A stretch of DNA of 64,000 bases from Odobenus rosmarus divergens (lineage: Eukaryota > Chordata > Mammalia > Carnivora > Odobenidae), in the NCBI RefSeq assembly GCF_000321225.1, contig NW_004451524.1, positions 124,001-188,000 on the forward strand. Reading direction: 5' to 3'. This document shows positions 22,667 to 33,578 of this stretch, piece after piece (positions within the stretch are counted from its first letter, which is position 1; every line of letters starts with the position of its first letter). The position numbers and the translations under genes are program-made. The notes beneath the pieces were generated by a model. It had not been told where the DNA came from, did no database searches, and was given only the letters and a program-made list of their open reading frames with translations.

Positions 22667-22750
22667 AGTCATGTTTGGAGCAGAGCCTAGCATGATCTAA
22701 AAGCCTATTTCATATATATATACTCACACACACACACACACACACATATA
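22561..22750. repeat. Nested inverted repeats with (TG)n/(TA)n and (TA)n/(CA)n arms
   Basis: One arm pair, 22561-22591 ('acttttagatcaggctagct'...) and 22673-22704 (...'gcctagcatgatctaaaagc'), is reverse-complementary with a few mismatches. A second pair, (TG)n(TA)n at 22635-22662 and (TA)n(CA)n at 22711-22750, is also inverted and overlaps the first. The two pairings compete for the same DNA. Cruciform- or hairpin-prone. Confidence 0.85.
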
Positions 22751-22815
22751 TAGTGTATTTATCATGGTTAACAGACTTTCATATAATCCTGCTATTTTTA
22801 GTAAAATCCATTAAT

Positions 22816-23051
22816 CTTATCCCTCATTTTGGGGAGCCTGGGTGGCTCAGTCAGTTAAGCATCTACCTTCGGCTCAGGTCATGATCCCAGGGTCCTGGGA
22901 TCCAGTCCCGCATTGGGCTCCTTGCTCCCTTGCTTGGCAGGGAGCCTGCTACTTCCTCTGCCTCTGCCCCTCCCCTGCTTGTGTGCACTCTCTCTCCCTC
23001 TCTCTCTATCAAAATGGATAAGTAAAATCTTAAAAAAACCTTATCCCTCAT
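22816..23051 (+). mobile_element. Can-SINE with 12-bp TSD
   Basis: The body (22828-23039) has the head 'ggggagcctgggtggctcag', 'catgatcccagggtcctggg', a (TC)n tract and an A7 tail. The TSD 'cttatccctcat' is identical at 22816-22827 and 23040-23051. Confidence 0.95.
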
Positions 23052-23149
23052 CCCTACCTGATATTTCTCAGTACAAAGCTTCTCTTTAATATATGAATTA
23101 ATGAATGAATCATCAGTGAATACATATATTTATTTACTCTTTATTGGAA

Positions 23150-23300
23150 CGTCAGTGCTACTATTACTGTAATTTTGAGGAAAGGAAGGCACAGGGAACT
23201 GAAATGACTTGGTCAATATTGTAGCATTGCCAAGTGTGAGAGCAAGGATCTGGACCCAGGGAGTTCAGCTCTGTTAACGGTGGATCCTAACTGCTAGTCC
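23150..23300 (-). mobile_element. MIR SINE relic, antisense
   Basis: Antisense MIR order: 'ggaaaggaaggcacagggaa', 'ctgaaatgacttggtcaata', 'gagcaaggatctggacccag', then 'ggatcctaactgctagtcc'. Confidence 0.65.
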
Positions 23301-23319
23301 ATGGTGACTATTTGGAGCC

Positions 23320-23530
23320 ATGTATGTTGGGTTTGGATGCTTTGCTCGGTTTCTTACCAGAGTTGTGACCTTGGACAAGTTACATAACTCACTTATAAAA
23401 TGGAGCGTATGACTGAACCTGTCTGATAGGAATGTCAACAATGTTAAATGAGATCATCTGTGCAAATTAATTAGTGGAGTGCTGGCACCTGGTCCATATG
23501 CCCGGGAAATGCAAGCTTTTATTATCACCT
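23320..23530 (+). mobile_element. MIR SINE relic
   Basis: Sense MIR core: 'gttgtgaccttggacaagtt', 'acataactcacttataaaat', 'ttaaatgagatcatctgtgc', 'gagtgctggcacctggtcc'. It lies head-to-head with the adjacent antisense MIR. Confidence 0.7.
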
Positions 23531-23700
23531 TCTATTGTAATTCTACAAGTTAGATAGTATCCCCCAAATTTAACAGAGGGGCAATCTGATGTCCACAAAT
23601 TTAGATATATTACCAAAGGCTCATGGTGAGTGAACAAGCATTCTAATTAAATGTTACCCAAATCCAAAATTCTACATCCTGTTCATTCTACCAGAGATAC
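23531..23700 (-). mobile_element. Probable third MIR relic, antisense
   Basis: 'aatttaacagaggggcaatc', 'tattaccaaaggctcatggt' and 'gagtgaacaagcattctaat' follow a diverged antisense MIR (ttttacagatgagg..., ttgcccaaggtcac...). Confidence 0.45.
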
Positions 23701-24289
23701 TGTAGCAAAGAAGGCAGGTCTTTTCAAAGCTACATTTAGTTGTACATGTGGGGATGAGGGGGGGTAGGTAGGTGTGGTCTTTATTTTTTGAAGACTGGTT
23801 CTCTTGCTGCTTCTCCCTACAGCCAAGCTCATGTTCATTCATATGCTTTTTCATTTATGAGTCCGGTGATTGTGGTAAAGTCCAGTTGATTGAATACTTA
23901 TTTTTATACCCAGCACTGAGCTGAGCTAGATTTGGGACAGTGTGGCAGAAACGGGCAGGAGGGGTGTGAGGACAGGAGGGGCAGCCCCAAGAGTCAAAGC
24001 TTTTTCTTGATTTGCTATGGAGACTCATTTTTATTTTCTGATAAAGTAGCCTAAATGTTGGTTTATGCTAAAATGTTGGTTTCTCCCCCACTTAAGTTGC
24101 CTTTCTGAGATAGTCTTGAGCTGATTTTATACTCAATATTGCAGCATCTTTTTATAAGTTGTGACTATTATTGGGTAAGCCTGAGCCCTTTCCTTTATTT
24201 TAGTGGGGTTTTTGTTTTGTTTTGTTTTTGGTGGAGGGGGTATTTAGTTCCTTGAAGTGCATCTCCGTGACCAACATTGCTTTGCTACT
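23701..24289. other. Unassigned sequence
   Basis: Contains a TTTTG-rich stretch near 24206-24226 and no recognised gene or repeat family. Confidence 0.4.
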
Positions 24290-25150
24290 TTTCTCTAGAA
24301 AAGAACTTCAATGGTACATAGTTCTGTAAATGTTTAAATGCCAAAAGGTGTAAAAGGTATAAGAAAAGGTGTGAAAATGATGCAAGGAACGACTATGGCA
24401 AAATTCACTAATTTTTAACATTTTGTTCCTTTTGCCTCATCGTTCCCTCTGTGTATGTCTGTACGTGTGTCCCTCTGTCTTTACACAGAGACACATACAA
24501 CACAGCACACACATTTCATTTAGCCACTTAGATGAGAGTAAGTTGCAAACGTGCTGCCCTTTTATCTGTGTATTTCATAAATACAAGCATATTCTGTCAA
24601 CCACTGGTGTGTGTATCAAGAAGTTTACTGATGCAGTATTATTATTTAATCCTGTGTCTGTAATCAAATTTTACCATTTGCCTCCAGAATGTCCTATATG
24701 GCTTTCTTCTTTTATCCTCCACCCAGGATCTAATTCAGGATCACACATCCCATTTAGTGCTGTGTCTATCTATTATCCTTTAATCTACAGCTCTTCTTTG
24801 TTTCTCATGACTTTGAAATTGGAAGTGAACGGGCTGGTCATTTGAATGTGTCTGATGTTTCCCCGTGATTAGATTCACATTATGCATTCTGGGCAGGAAC
24901 ACCACAGAAGTGATGAGTTTTTCTCTCTGTGAGAAGGAAATAAAGTCAATTTATTTCATTATTGGAGATGTTAACTTTGACCATCTGGTTAAGGTAGTGG
25001 CCATCTGGTTAAGGTAGTGGCCATCAGGTGCTTGCACTGTAGAGCTACTATATTCCTTTTTTCTGTGATTAATAAGAAACATATTTTAAGACTACTGAAA
25101 TATCCCATCCCTCAGTGAACTTTCATCTTCTAAAGTGGCAGAATTTTTTT
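24290..25150 (-). mobile_element. Ancient L1 (L1M type) 3' region, antisense
   Basis: Antisense L1M landmarks in order: 'gagagtaagttgcaaacgtg', 'ccaggatctaattcaggatc', 'ccttgtgattagattcac'-type ('ccccgtgattagattcacat'), 'gcaggaacaccacagaagtg' and 'gagatgttaactttgaccat'. The 140-codon plus-strand frame at 24423-24845 is entirely within this relic and is not a gene. Confidence 0.75.
24981..25030. repeat. Perfect 20-bp tandem duplication inside L1 relic
   Basis: The unit 'ccatctggttaaggtagtgg' is repeated exactly at 24981-25000 and 25001-25020. A partial third unit (25021-25030) carries one mismatch. The ancestral L1 has a single copy of this segment. Confidence 0.95.
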
Positions 25151-25654
25151 AAAGTTTATTTATAAATATTTAGTAACTGTCCTAGTTTCCCTCTATACTA
25201 TATTATCTGAAATAGATCATATGTGATAATTGATGAAAAAAGCAACTTGCCCAAAGCTAACACATTATTCAACATCACTACATATAAACATTCACGATAC
25301 ATTTATGTCAGTGTGCAGTGGTATTACATGAAAAGGAAAATCATCTTTCAATTCGTTTAAGAATTTTGACAAGTCAGGATTTTAGGATATTATTTTATTT
25401 TTGTTCTTCAAATGGGCTAAGAAAACGTACGACAGGGAAGAATGGAAAATCCGAGAAATACTCCCTTCTGCCAGTCAGAGCCTTAAAGTTGACAAATTTG
25501 AGAACAACTCACTTCCTTTGGTTTTAAACCTTACATATTGTTAGTTTATCTTTATTTGCTTGTCTGTTTGTTTACATTCTAGAGCAAAATATCTATGAGA
25601 TGTTCCTACTGTTCTATTACAGAATCAGGCCACTTTTAGAAAATGAGGGGTATT

Positions 25655-25849
25655 GGGGCGCCTGGGTGGCTCAGTCGGTTAAGCGGCTGCCTTCGGCTCA
25701 GGTCATGATCCTGGGGTCCTGGGATCGAGTCCCACATCGGGCTCCCTGCTCAGCAGAGAGCCTGCTTCTCCCTCTCCCTCTGCCTGCCATTCTGCCTACT
25801 TGTGCTTTCTCTCTGTCAAATAAATAAATAAAATCTTTAAAAAAAAAAC
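25655..25849 (+). mobile_element. Can-SINE, low divergence
   Basis: Near-consensus arctoid copy: 'ggggcgcctgggtggctcag', 'tcggttaagcggctgccttc', B-box-like 'gggatcgagtccc', and tail AAATAAATAAATAAAATC plus poly(A). Flanks show an imperfect duplication ('gaggggtattg' and 'cagggatattg'). Confidence 0.96.
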
Positions 25850-25859
25850 AGGGATATTG

Positions 25860-25985
25860 AAAATCATTTCATCAACTTTGTTATTTCACAGATGAGAAAA
25901 AGTTGAAACCTAGAAGTAATCTGAATAAGTTAGTTGTAGAGTACTGGGAACTGGGATTCTGATTGTTGACTCCCGATCTGGTGTT
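25860..25985 (-). mobile_element. MIR SINE relic, antisense
   Basis: 'tatttcacagatgagaaaaa', 'gttgaaacctagaagtaatc' and 'gaactgggattctgattgtt' follow the antisense MIR core. Confidence 0.5.
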
Positions 25986-27429
25986 GCAGCCATGAGATGA
26001 CCTTGATTCTTTAATATATTCTACTTGATTACAGATGAGGATTTGGGGGGAAAAAAAAAAGTACTAGGCTGAAGTTATGGTGGTATTCTTTCAAGTACCT
26101 GTTTAAAATATTGTGTGTCCTTGCCTCTCTACTCTAAAAGCCTCTCTACTGGGATAAAGGGGCACGGGTGAGGCAATTGTGATGGGTTCTTAATATCATT
26201 ATTAATAACATTGTTCTCACTTTCTGTAGTGTATTGTCTGATGCCAAAGGAAACTATACTCTTAGCTGCCCATTCTTTTTAATAAAAACCTGTATCCCCT
26301 GCACCCATCATATAAAATCCTAATGAACTTTTCCAAAGAGACGTAGGTTATCTCAACCTCTAATGTTATCCTCACTTTAGAAGAATCTCTAATGTAAGCT
26401 TGATTATCCTTTGAAATATCATTTGGCTTAGGACCAGAGAGCTCAAGAATTCTTTTAGACCCAGATTCATCTTTGGAATCATACCAGAAAATCCATTTAA
26501 AATCAATCTCTTATGAGAAGCAACATTACTCCCATCATTTGCCTTACACCCGATTTGTTTGGAAAATAGCACATAAAAGAGGATCTGGTTGTGGTTTATG
26601 TCTCTTCTAGTTTTCCAGTTGGATGAGACTTTTATAAATGTCTGAGCACCAGTACCAATAAGGATTTGTCATCTGTTGTCAAAATAGTCATACATAAGTT
26701 TTATTTTGAAGTTGAGCATTAGATTTACTTAAATGTTTTTTTTTTTTTGACCCCATTGGCTTAATGTTTTAAGCTCTATAGTTATGATAATATATCATCA
26801 GGTCCCATTTCTAAACCCATCAATAACATTGCAATTCAATTCTGCAAAAGAAATTATTAGTCAATGCCTGTATATTAATCATTCAAAAACAATAAAAATA
26901 AAAATGAGGGCAGAACACTAGTTGCCTCAAAGTATTGAATAAGCAAAGTCTCCTGGGAGATTTATTATCAGGATTTACAATTATTTTTTTCTGATGAAAT
27001 TGAGCTTTGTCTGTTAGAATGAAATTGAAGATCACCTTTCCTGAGTCTTATAACTACGAAAATATATTCTTGACAAGAATATTTAGAACAGGAACCACAT
27101 ACATTTAGCATGTTTTGTTTTCTCATCTTTTCCCATGGTCAGTGAAATAGAGTCCGTATTCCTTGTAAATACAATGATTGCACAGATACTAATTTACCTG
27201 AGTTGATTTCAGCCTGGGAATTTCCAATGAATGAATAAGTATCTCAAACAGTCAATAATTTGAATTGAATAAAACCATCTATAAACACATGCCAAGGACT
27301 AAAGAAGTGTTGCTTCACTATAAATCATGCTAGGTAGCATTTCACTGAGATGATAAGCATTTTGATGTTCCAAAATATGCCATTCTTTTGATGCACAATG
27401 TGCTCCTATTTACAAAGTCAAATGCATCA
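25986..27429. other. Unassigned AT-rich sequence
   Basis: About 1.4 kb without recognised repeats or genes. Contains a G/A-run patch at 26045-26060 and a T11 run near 26740. Confidence 0.4.
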
Positions 27430-27673
27430 TCAGAATTCTTTTTTTGTTTTATTAAGATTTTATTTCAGAGAGACAGAGCGTGCGCACATGTGAGAGAACA
27501 TGAGTGCGGGGTGGGGCGCAGAGAGAGAGAGGGAGAAGCAGTCTCCCTGCTGAGCAAGGGAGCAAGGAACCCGATGCAGGACTCGATTCCAGGACCCCCA
27601 GGATCATGACCTGAGCCAAAGGCAGATACTTAACCTACTGAGCCACCCAGGGGCCTCCATAGTCAAAATTCTT
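27430..27673 (-). mobile_element. Can-SINE, antisense
   Basis: The body (27441-27657) is a reverse-complement Can-SINE ('attaagattttatttcagag', 'gactcgattccaggaccccc', 'actgagccacccaggggcc'). An 11-bp TSD with one mismatch (tcagaattctt and tcaaaattctt) flanks it at 27430-27440 and 27663-27673. Confidence 0.93.
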
Positions 27674-28049
27674 TGATTGCAGCAGACACCAAAGTATAGA
27701 TTAGGAGGGAAAAAGTACTTTTTTATTTACAGTTGGTAAGTCCCAGATGGATAGATTTGAACTTAGGGACATCGACATCCAAGAGTTCAGCCCCTGATGT
27801 CTTCATCTCTATGGATCACTGAACTCTGCTCTTCTGTTCTTGTCTTCATTCTTGGGGCTTTTAACATGATGGCTTATGGGAGGCTCTGAGCTCGTGTATT
27901 CACTGATTTCAGGAAAGAGAGAAAGAAGCACCCTCCTCTAAGATCCGTCAAAATCTCGTGAGAGCTCTCTGAGAATACTCCAAAAATATGAATGCTCCCA
28001 TGAGTCAAGCAATAAAAGAGGCAGTCTGGTTGACTGCCAGAACCCTGGA

Positions 28050-28179
28050 GTAGGAGTCAGGGAATCTGGATTTCTATCCTCTGTCTGTTCATTAGGAGCA
28101 AGACTTCAATTTTTACACATTCAATGAGCCTGTGATTTCTCATGTGGCAAATTCAGGGCATAACTACTTTCATCAGTCC
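28050..28179 (+). mobile_element. MIR SINE relic
   Basis: 'ctggagtaggagtcagggaa', 'tctggatttctatcctctgt' and 'gagcctgtgatttctcatgt' follow the sense MIR core, diverged. Confidence 0.5.
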
Positions 28180-29010
28180 TTTTCGAGCACCAGGTATACC
28201 CCACGCATGTTGGGCAGGTGGGATACAGCCATGGAAGAAACCAGAAGAGGTTCTGTTTCTATGGAGGCTTCACTCCAGTGTGAGGGAGACCAGCAATGAA
28301 AAGATAAATAAATGAGCAACAATAATAAGTTAAGTAGTGCCAAGTGCTATGACGAAAATGGGGCTGAGTGCAAATGATGGGTGAGGGCTGTTTAAGGAGC
28401 AGGAGGAGACAAAGTTCATTTAAAGGGGCACACATAAGAACTGAGACTGCCCAGCGATGAAAGTAAGCTTCGCTCCTGAGTATTTAGGAAGAACGTATTC
28501 TGGGCAGAGGTAAAAGTGCAGAAGTGCTAAGTTAGGAATAAGCGCTGCGCTTACTTAAAGACTGGGGAGAGGGACGGTGTGTGTCTCATCCATCCTGAGG
28601 AAAGGAAAGAAATAGAATTGAGTGTAGGGAAACCCACAGGGGCCACCAGGAGATGAGAATCCACTGGATGGTTTTCGGCATTTTTTTTTTTTTTTAAACG
28701 TCTTTTGCTGTGGCTGGTCGAGGGTAAACCAATGGAGGTGCTGAGTCCAGTTATAAAAGCTTGTGGTAATAATCAAGGCAAGATGTGTTGGCAGCTTGAA
28801 ATAGGCTGCTGGCAAGGAAGGTAGTGAGAAATGCTTGTATTTAGGTTTATTTAGGAGGCACCGTAGCCAGGACCTACAGACTCACTGAATAGGAGCAATG
28901 AGGAAAGAGATTAAAATAGATTTCCAGGGGTGTGCCTCTGAGCACCCAGGGATGGGTTGGTTCAATGGAATGGTATGGGAAGGTCTGGGGGATGGGACAA
29001 TTAGAGTTTG
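28180..29010 (-). mobile_element. L2-clade LINE, antisense
   Basis: A long antisense L2 path: 'ggtgggatacagccatggaa', 'gataaataaatgagcaacaa', 'gtgccaagtgctatgacgaa', 'tattctgggcagaggtaaaa', then (after a T15 run near 28680) 'gtgctgagtccagttataaa' and 'ggagcaatgaggaaagagat'. Frames of 125-155 codons at 28882-29349 overlap this relic and are not genes. Confidence 0.6.
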
Positions 29011-30639
29011 GCCTTTTAGATCTAAAGCACCAGGATTCTCTGACTTCGAACTTAGGGTGAACTCCGGGCCAGTGAGGGCAGGATGTTCTACGCTCTGTCT
29101 TCCCCTGGGTCGCTCAGGAAACAAGAGCAGCAGATACTCAGGAGCCTGGGGACTTTTCAACACTGGGTCCAATGGTATCCTAGAAGCTTCTTGGCACATG
29201 ACAACAAATATGCAAGTGGCAGATAGCCTTTTTGGCTGGTTGCCAGGTTTTTTTTTTTTAAATCCCCTTCTATGATTTGTTCTGTTCCCAAATTTGTAGA
29301 CAGGCATGAATTTGGCAGTTGCTATAGAAATGTGAAAATTATAAGACAAGCTGAACTACTCAGTGACTAGATTTATCATTGAAATGTATTTTTCGTACGT
29401 TCTTTCCTCCTAATTAATTACAACTTGGAACATTTGGGTAGCAGATACATTGACAGAAGGCTTTACCCCCTCTGGCTGAAATGATCATAATATAGTGAGT
29501 AGCTCTTCAGATGGTGTGACCCCAGACTGTGATAAGTAGGACTGCGCTTTTCATAGCAGAAAAGTAGAAGAGCTTCAAGATACCTTGACAGCTGAGCCTG
29601 GAACAGTCGTAGGATGCCAACGAAGAAACGAATAACAAGGATTCCTGCTCTGTGGAAACCATACGAAAGGAGCTTTGAAAAGTTATTAAAAGTCTGTGTT
29701 CCACATAGTTTCTAATTGACACCTTAGACCATGTTGATTTGCATGACATCGTTTACAATTAAGTCCTGTGACCAGGAAATTCAGGTTTGGGTGAGAAAGG
29801 GGAGAAGTATCTCCTGAACTAGGAAATGACTTAGGTGACTTAGGTATGCGTGCCATTATTTGCTTCCCCTTGGCCAGCCATATCTCTGTCCACGTGCCCT
29901 TCCAGAAACGAACACACCAGCAAGCATGGTGAGATCAGTGAAGAGAAAGATGGGGTCACCACTCAATTTCTCCTCTTTTCAGAATTTATCTGCTGGGACA
30001 AAACACCACCAAGGTTTTCAGGAGCTACAGAAAATGCCTTGTCAGTGAGGTGGATCTCCACCCGCTCCCCCCGCCCAAAAAATGACAGCAGTGACACTAG
30101 TCTAGAGTCTCCTCAGACCCCATCCACGCTGGGTGTGTTTAAGAAAACTTAAAGCCACTGACTTCATTCCCATGTGCTAGCTTGCTGTTGAAGCAAGACA
30201 CGGTTTCATGGGTTTACTGGCATTTTATTATATTTTTACTGGCATTTTAAATTTGCTTTTGGAAATAGCTCTTTCTGTCCTTTGCCCTGTTTTCTATCAT
30301 TTTTTAATCATTTTTCTAACATACCCTAAGTTATAAATATCTTTCCTGGTTTTGCACGTGTCATGCAATTTTTATGGTGGTCTTTTTTTCCATATAGATA
30401 TTTTTAGCTAGCACAAACTCAAAATAATCCTTCTCTTTCAGGGTTTCAAACTTCGGGGTCCTATTTAGGAAGTCTACTCCTGCTTTCTGTCTAGGTGTTT
30501 TTTTGTTTTGTTTTGTTCTCTTGAAAAGCATTATTGTTACTGTTTTATCATTCCATGGTTGATTGTATGAAAGGGGAAAGCGACAAATTCAAGTTTATGT
30601 ATTTTTTTAATGATTACCTTATGAAACCAGAGGCTCTAT
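29011..30639. other. Unassigned sequence
   Basis: About 1.6 kb. There is a small direct repeat 'gacttaggt' near 29829-29847 and T-rich and TTTTG-rich patches at 30498-30520. No gene or repeat family recognised. Confidence 0.4.
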
Positions 30640-30720
30640 CCATCTCCCAAGACCTGACAAAGTGTGCAGCACATAGTAGACTCTCAATAATTATTGAACA
30701 GATGAATGAATGACCTACAT
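30640..30720 (+). mobile_element. L2 3' terminus
   Basis: 'gtgtgcagcacatagtagac', 'tctcaataattattgaacag' and 'atgaatgaatgacc' is a recognisable sense L2 3' end. Confidence 0.65.
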
Positions 30721-30949
30721 CTAAAACCTAATGGCTCCCTATGGTATAAATGAGTCATAAACTTGAAGGCTTATAATCTGGTTAACTGGCTATTAAGTTA
30801 GAGAACTGAATTCCAAGGGCTCTATAGTACTTAGTAAGAAAAGAGGAATTCTTTTTATGTAGACTCTAGAAACTATATGGATTTTAAAGGCATTAAAAAA
30901 AGATGAGACACATGACACTAACTTACTGTACCCAAGTGAGAGACAGCAT

Positions 30950-31160
30950 AGAAATGAGATTTTTTTTTAAAGATTTTATTTATTTATTTGAGACAGAGAG
31001 AGAGCAAGAGCATGAGCAGGCAGAGAGGGAGAGGGAGAAGCAGGCTCCCCGCTGAGCCAGCAGCCCGATGTGGGGCTCGATCCCAGGCCCCTGGGATCAT
31101 AACCTGAGCCGAAGGCAGCCGCTTAACCCTCTGAGCCACCCAGGTGCCCCAGAAATGGGA
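30950..31160 (-). mobile_element. Can-SINE, antisense
   Basis: The body (30961-31150) begins 'aaagattttatttatttatt' and ends 'gagccacccaggtgcccc', with 'ggggctcgatcccaggcccc' between. The TSD 'agaaatgaga' (30950-30959) pairs with 'agaaatggga' (31151-31160), one mismatch. Confidence 0.95.
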
Positions 31161-32239
31161 AGATTTTGAGTGAAATAGATGCAGGTTTGAATTCTAATCT
31201 AATTCCTTGGTTTTCAGTCCAGATGTTGTTACTGACCTTCTGGACTCAGTGTTTTTTTGTTTTGATTTTCCTTTTCACCTCTAATGTGGGAATAAAAATA
31301 CTTCCTTTTCAGGAACATGGTCAGAATTGTAGTGTTGGTACACACAAAGCATGAGGCCAGTTCCTGGTGGAATAGACGGTGTATTTCAACTCTTCCCTAA
31401 GCATCCTTCCGAAGTCCTCAGAATTTGAGATCTCTGTCAGCACATTTAGCACAGAAGACTTAAAACTCGTGTTCCTTATGTATACTCCGACATTCAGGTA
31501 ATTCACTGGTATCGGTGTTTACTAGTCTGTAATTGATTACTGTGGGCAGAGTTTAAAGAGTTTGGTTGAATGAAATGCACAGACTGCAAACGTTTGGGTG
31601 ATGCGCAGTTAAATAGGCTGTTTTCCAAAGACCACACAGTTAATGTCGTTGTGACAAATCCTGTACCACCCCCCAGTGCTGCAGAGACATATGCCTGATA
31701 ATCCATTAAATACACAATCAGCAATATTTAAACCTGACTTTTGAATTGCTCTTTTTAATGAGTCGTTGATATGTTCACATGTTCACAAACTGAACTGAGA
31801 TGCTCACATGATACCCTACTGCCCAGGGAAAATGCTGACCGAACTGCTTAATGATCCGAAGTATAACAAAACTCTAAGGAAACTAATCATGTGTCTACTG
31901 GATAGCAGTGATACAGTCGCTGTGGAGAGCATGTGTCAAAGAAATAAATTATGCACTAAAGCTATTTCTCTTGTTCCACTCCATGGACAGAAAGACCAGT
32001 TTATCTCCTCCTATAAAAAGCATACTGTGACTGGCAACAAACAATATTCTTACATCCTTCCCTAAAAGGCTCAGCACACTTCTTTTTTACATAAAATAAA
32101 ATTCTCTCTAGCAAACTAATGAAATACGGTGAAAAGAAAAGAATATCATTAGGAGTTAAAAAAAAATCGCTGACTGAATTTGTCACTCTTAGCGCTGTAG
32201 ATGTCAAATGTTAAACTTTCAAAAGGAAACTTGACAAGA
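31161..32239. other. Unassigned sequence
   Basis: No recognised element. Small frames (up to 85 codons at 31808-32065) have no domain. Confidence 0.4.
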
Positions 32240-32560
32240 TTAAATGCTACCAGAAATAACTCGGGCAAACCAGGCTGGGCTTGTGTGCATCTTACAAAAA
32301 CATCCACTCCCAAGCAAAATGTTGAGCCAATCTAGTTTTTATCTTCTGTTGCATTTTCCTCCTTTTGCAACAGTGTGTCCTTTTCTTACAAATGCTTAGA
32401 ACCTTATCCAAGCTGCTTTGCTTAAGAGTGCTAATTTGTTCTGCTGCATTGGAATTAACTTTTCCACTGAGAGCTGCATGGCTTGGCCTTACTTTTTTTT
32501 GAAGTTAACAAATTAACATCTTATCCTAATAAAGACTGCAATCCCAAATGACTAGAGTAC
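32240..32560. promoter_or_regulatory. Weak candidate conserved non-coding block
   Basis: Non-repetitive, balanced-composition sequence. It has a short hairpin-like 'gttgcattttcctcc'...'ttttgcaac' near 32349-32372 and ATTA cores around 32440-32520. No transposon is recognised. Conservation is untested. Confidence 0.2.
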
Positions 32561-32696
32561 AGATATTGAGAGAAACATTCACGAACATTTTTTGGTTATT
32601 CTTTATTCTCTTCGGGGATAAATATGATAGGAAGTAGTTCAAGAGAATTCAAAAAATGTACTTGAAACATACTACTTATTCATTAGTGATGAGCGT

Positions 32697-32840
32697 TATT
32701 TTGTTTTTCTGACAACCCTGAGAGAATTAATCACGTGTTAAATAATAAGTACATGGGGAAAAAAAACAGATTGACAAATGTCACGTACTTAACTGTTTAA
32801 TATATGCTATTAACTCAGGGTTGTCAGAAAAAACAAAATA
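32697..32840. mobile_element. TA-flanked palindromic MITE (mariner-like)
   Basis: The left arm 32697-32722 and right arm 32814-32840 are reverse complements differing only by one A in a homopolymer. The shared core is 'gacaaccctgag' / 'ctcagggttgtc'. The complementarity continues inward with mismatches ('agtac'/'gtact' pairing region). The arms are bounded by TA at 32697-32698 and 32839-32840, as expected for Tc1/mariner-type insertion. Total length is 144 bp, with no coding capacity. Family not assigned. Confidence 0.75.
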
Positions 32841-33107
32841 TGTTTGTTTTTACGTGCAAATTATCCATTTAATTGGGGCTGATTTTTAGGTCTCAGGTTA
32901 AATTAGTAAGTTTTCCCACCTGCATTATCTGCAGGTAATAATTGTACAGAACTGAATACTTAATTCTATGGGTTAATAGTATCCATAGCATGAGATCATA
33001 TTACATTCTGTAGTATCTTTGCTGTAGCATAGGACTGAAGTTCACACAGAGACTTGCTACAAAGTGAATCTGACCTTTTATTTTTATTCCGTGTCTCCTC
33101 CTACATG

Positions 33108-33180
33108 TACTACATGTCACACAGTGTCTTGCACATAATAGGACAACCATTTGTTGAATGAATGAATAAGAGAATGAGGA
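33108..33180 (+). mobile_element. L2 3' terminus
   Basis: 'gtcttgcacataataggaca' and 'catttgttgaatgaatgaat' is a clear sense L2 3' end. Confidence 0.7.
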
Positions 33181-33363
33181 AAACACGGTAGACCTCACTT
33201 TATCAGTACTTGGTCCAAACTAACCATTAGAGCCCAGTCTGTTCTGTCCACTATCCTTTCATAACTGCACATTTGCTAGTGTAGGCAATCATGGTCAAGT
33301 GCCAGTTGGTAATGTCATATATTTTCATTCAGAAAAATGATATGGAAACCATTTCTTCAAAAA

Positions 33364-33578
33364 TTAACATAATTTGGGGGCACCTTTGTGGCTCAGTTGG
33401 TTAAGCATCTGCCTTCGGCTCAGATCATGATCCCAGGGTCGTGGGATGGAGCCCTTCATCAGGCTCCCTGCTCAGCGGGAAGCCTGTCTGTTCCCCTGCG
33501 TGCCACTCCCCTTGCTTGTGCTCTTTCTCTTTCTTCCCCCCCCCCCATCAAATAAATTTTAAAAACTTAACATAATTT
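33364..33578 (+). mobile_element. Can-SINE with 12-bp TSD
   Basis: The body (33376-33566) has the head 'gggggcacctttgtggctca', 'tgatcccagggtcgtgggat', a C9 run in the normally TC-rich tract, and a short tail. The TSD 'ttaacataattt' is identical at 33364-33375 and 33567-33578. Confidence 0.94.

Noticed and set aside
24423..24845. 140-codon plus-strand open frame
   Set aside because: Antisense L1M 3'UTR.
28882..29349. 125- and 155-codon frames on opposite strands
   Set aside because: Overlap an L2 relic and each other; no conserved reverse-transcriptase motif in either.
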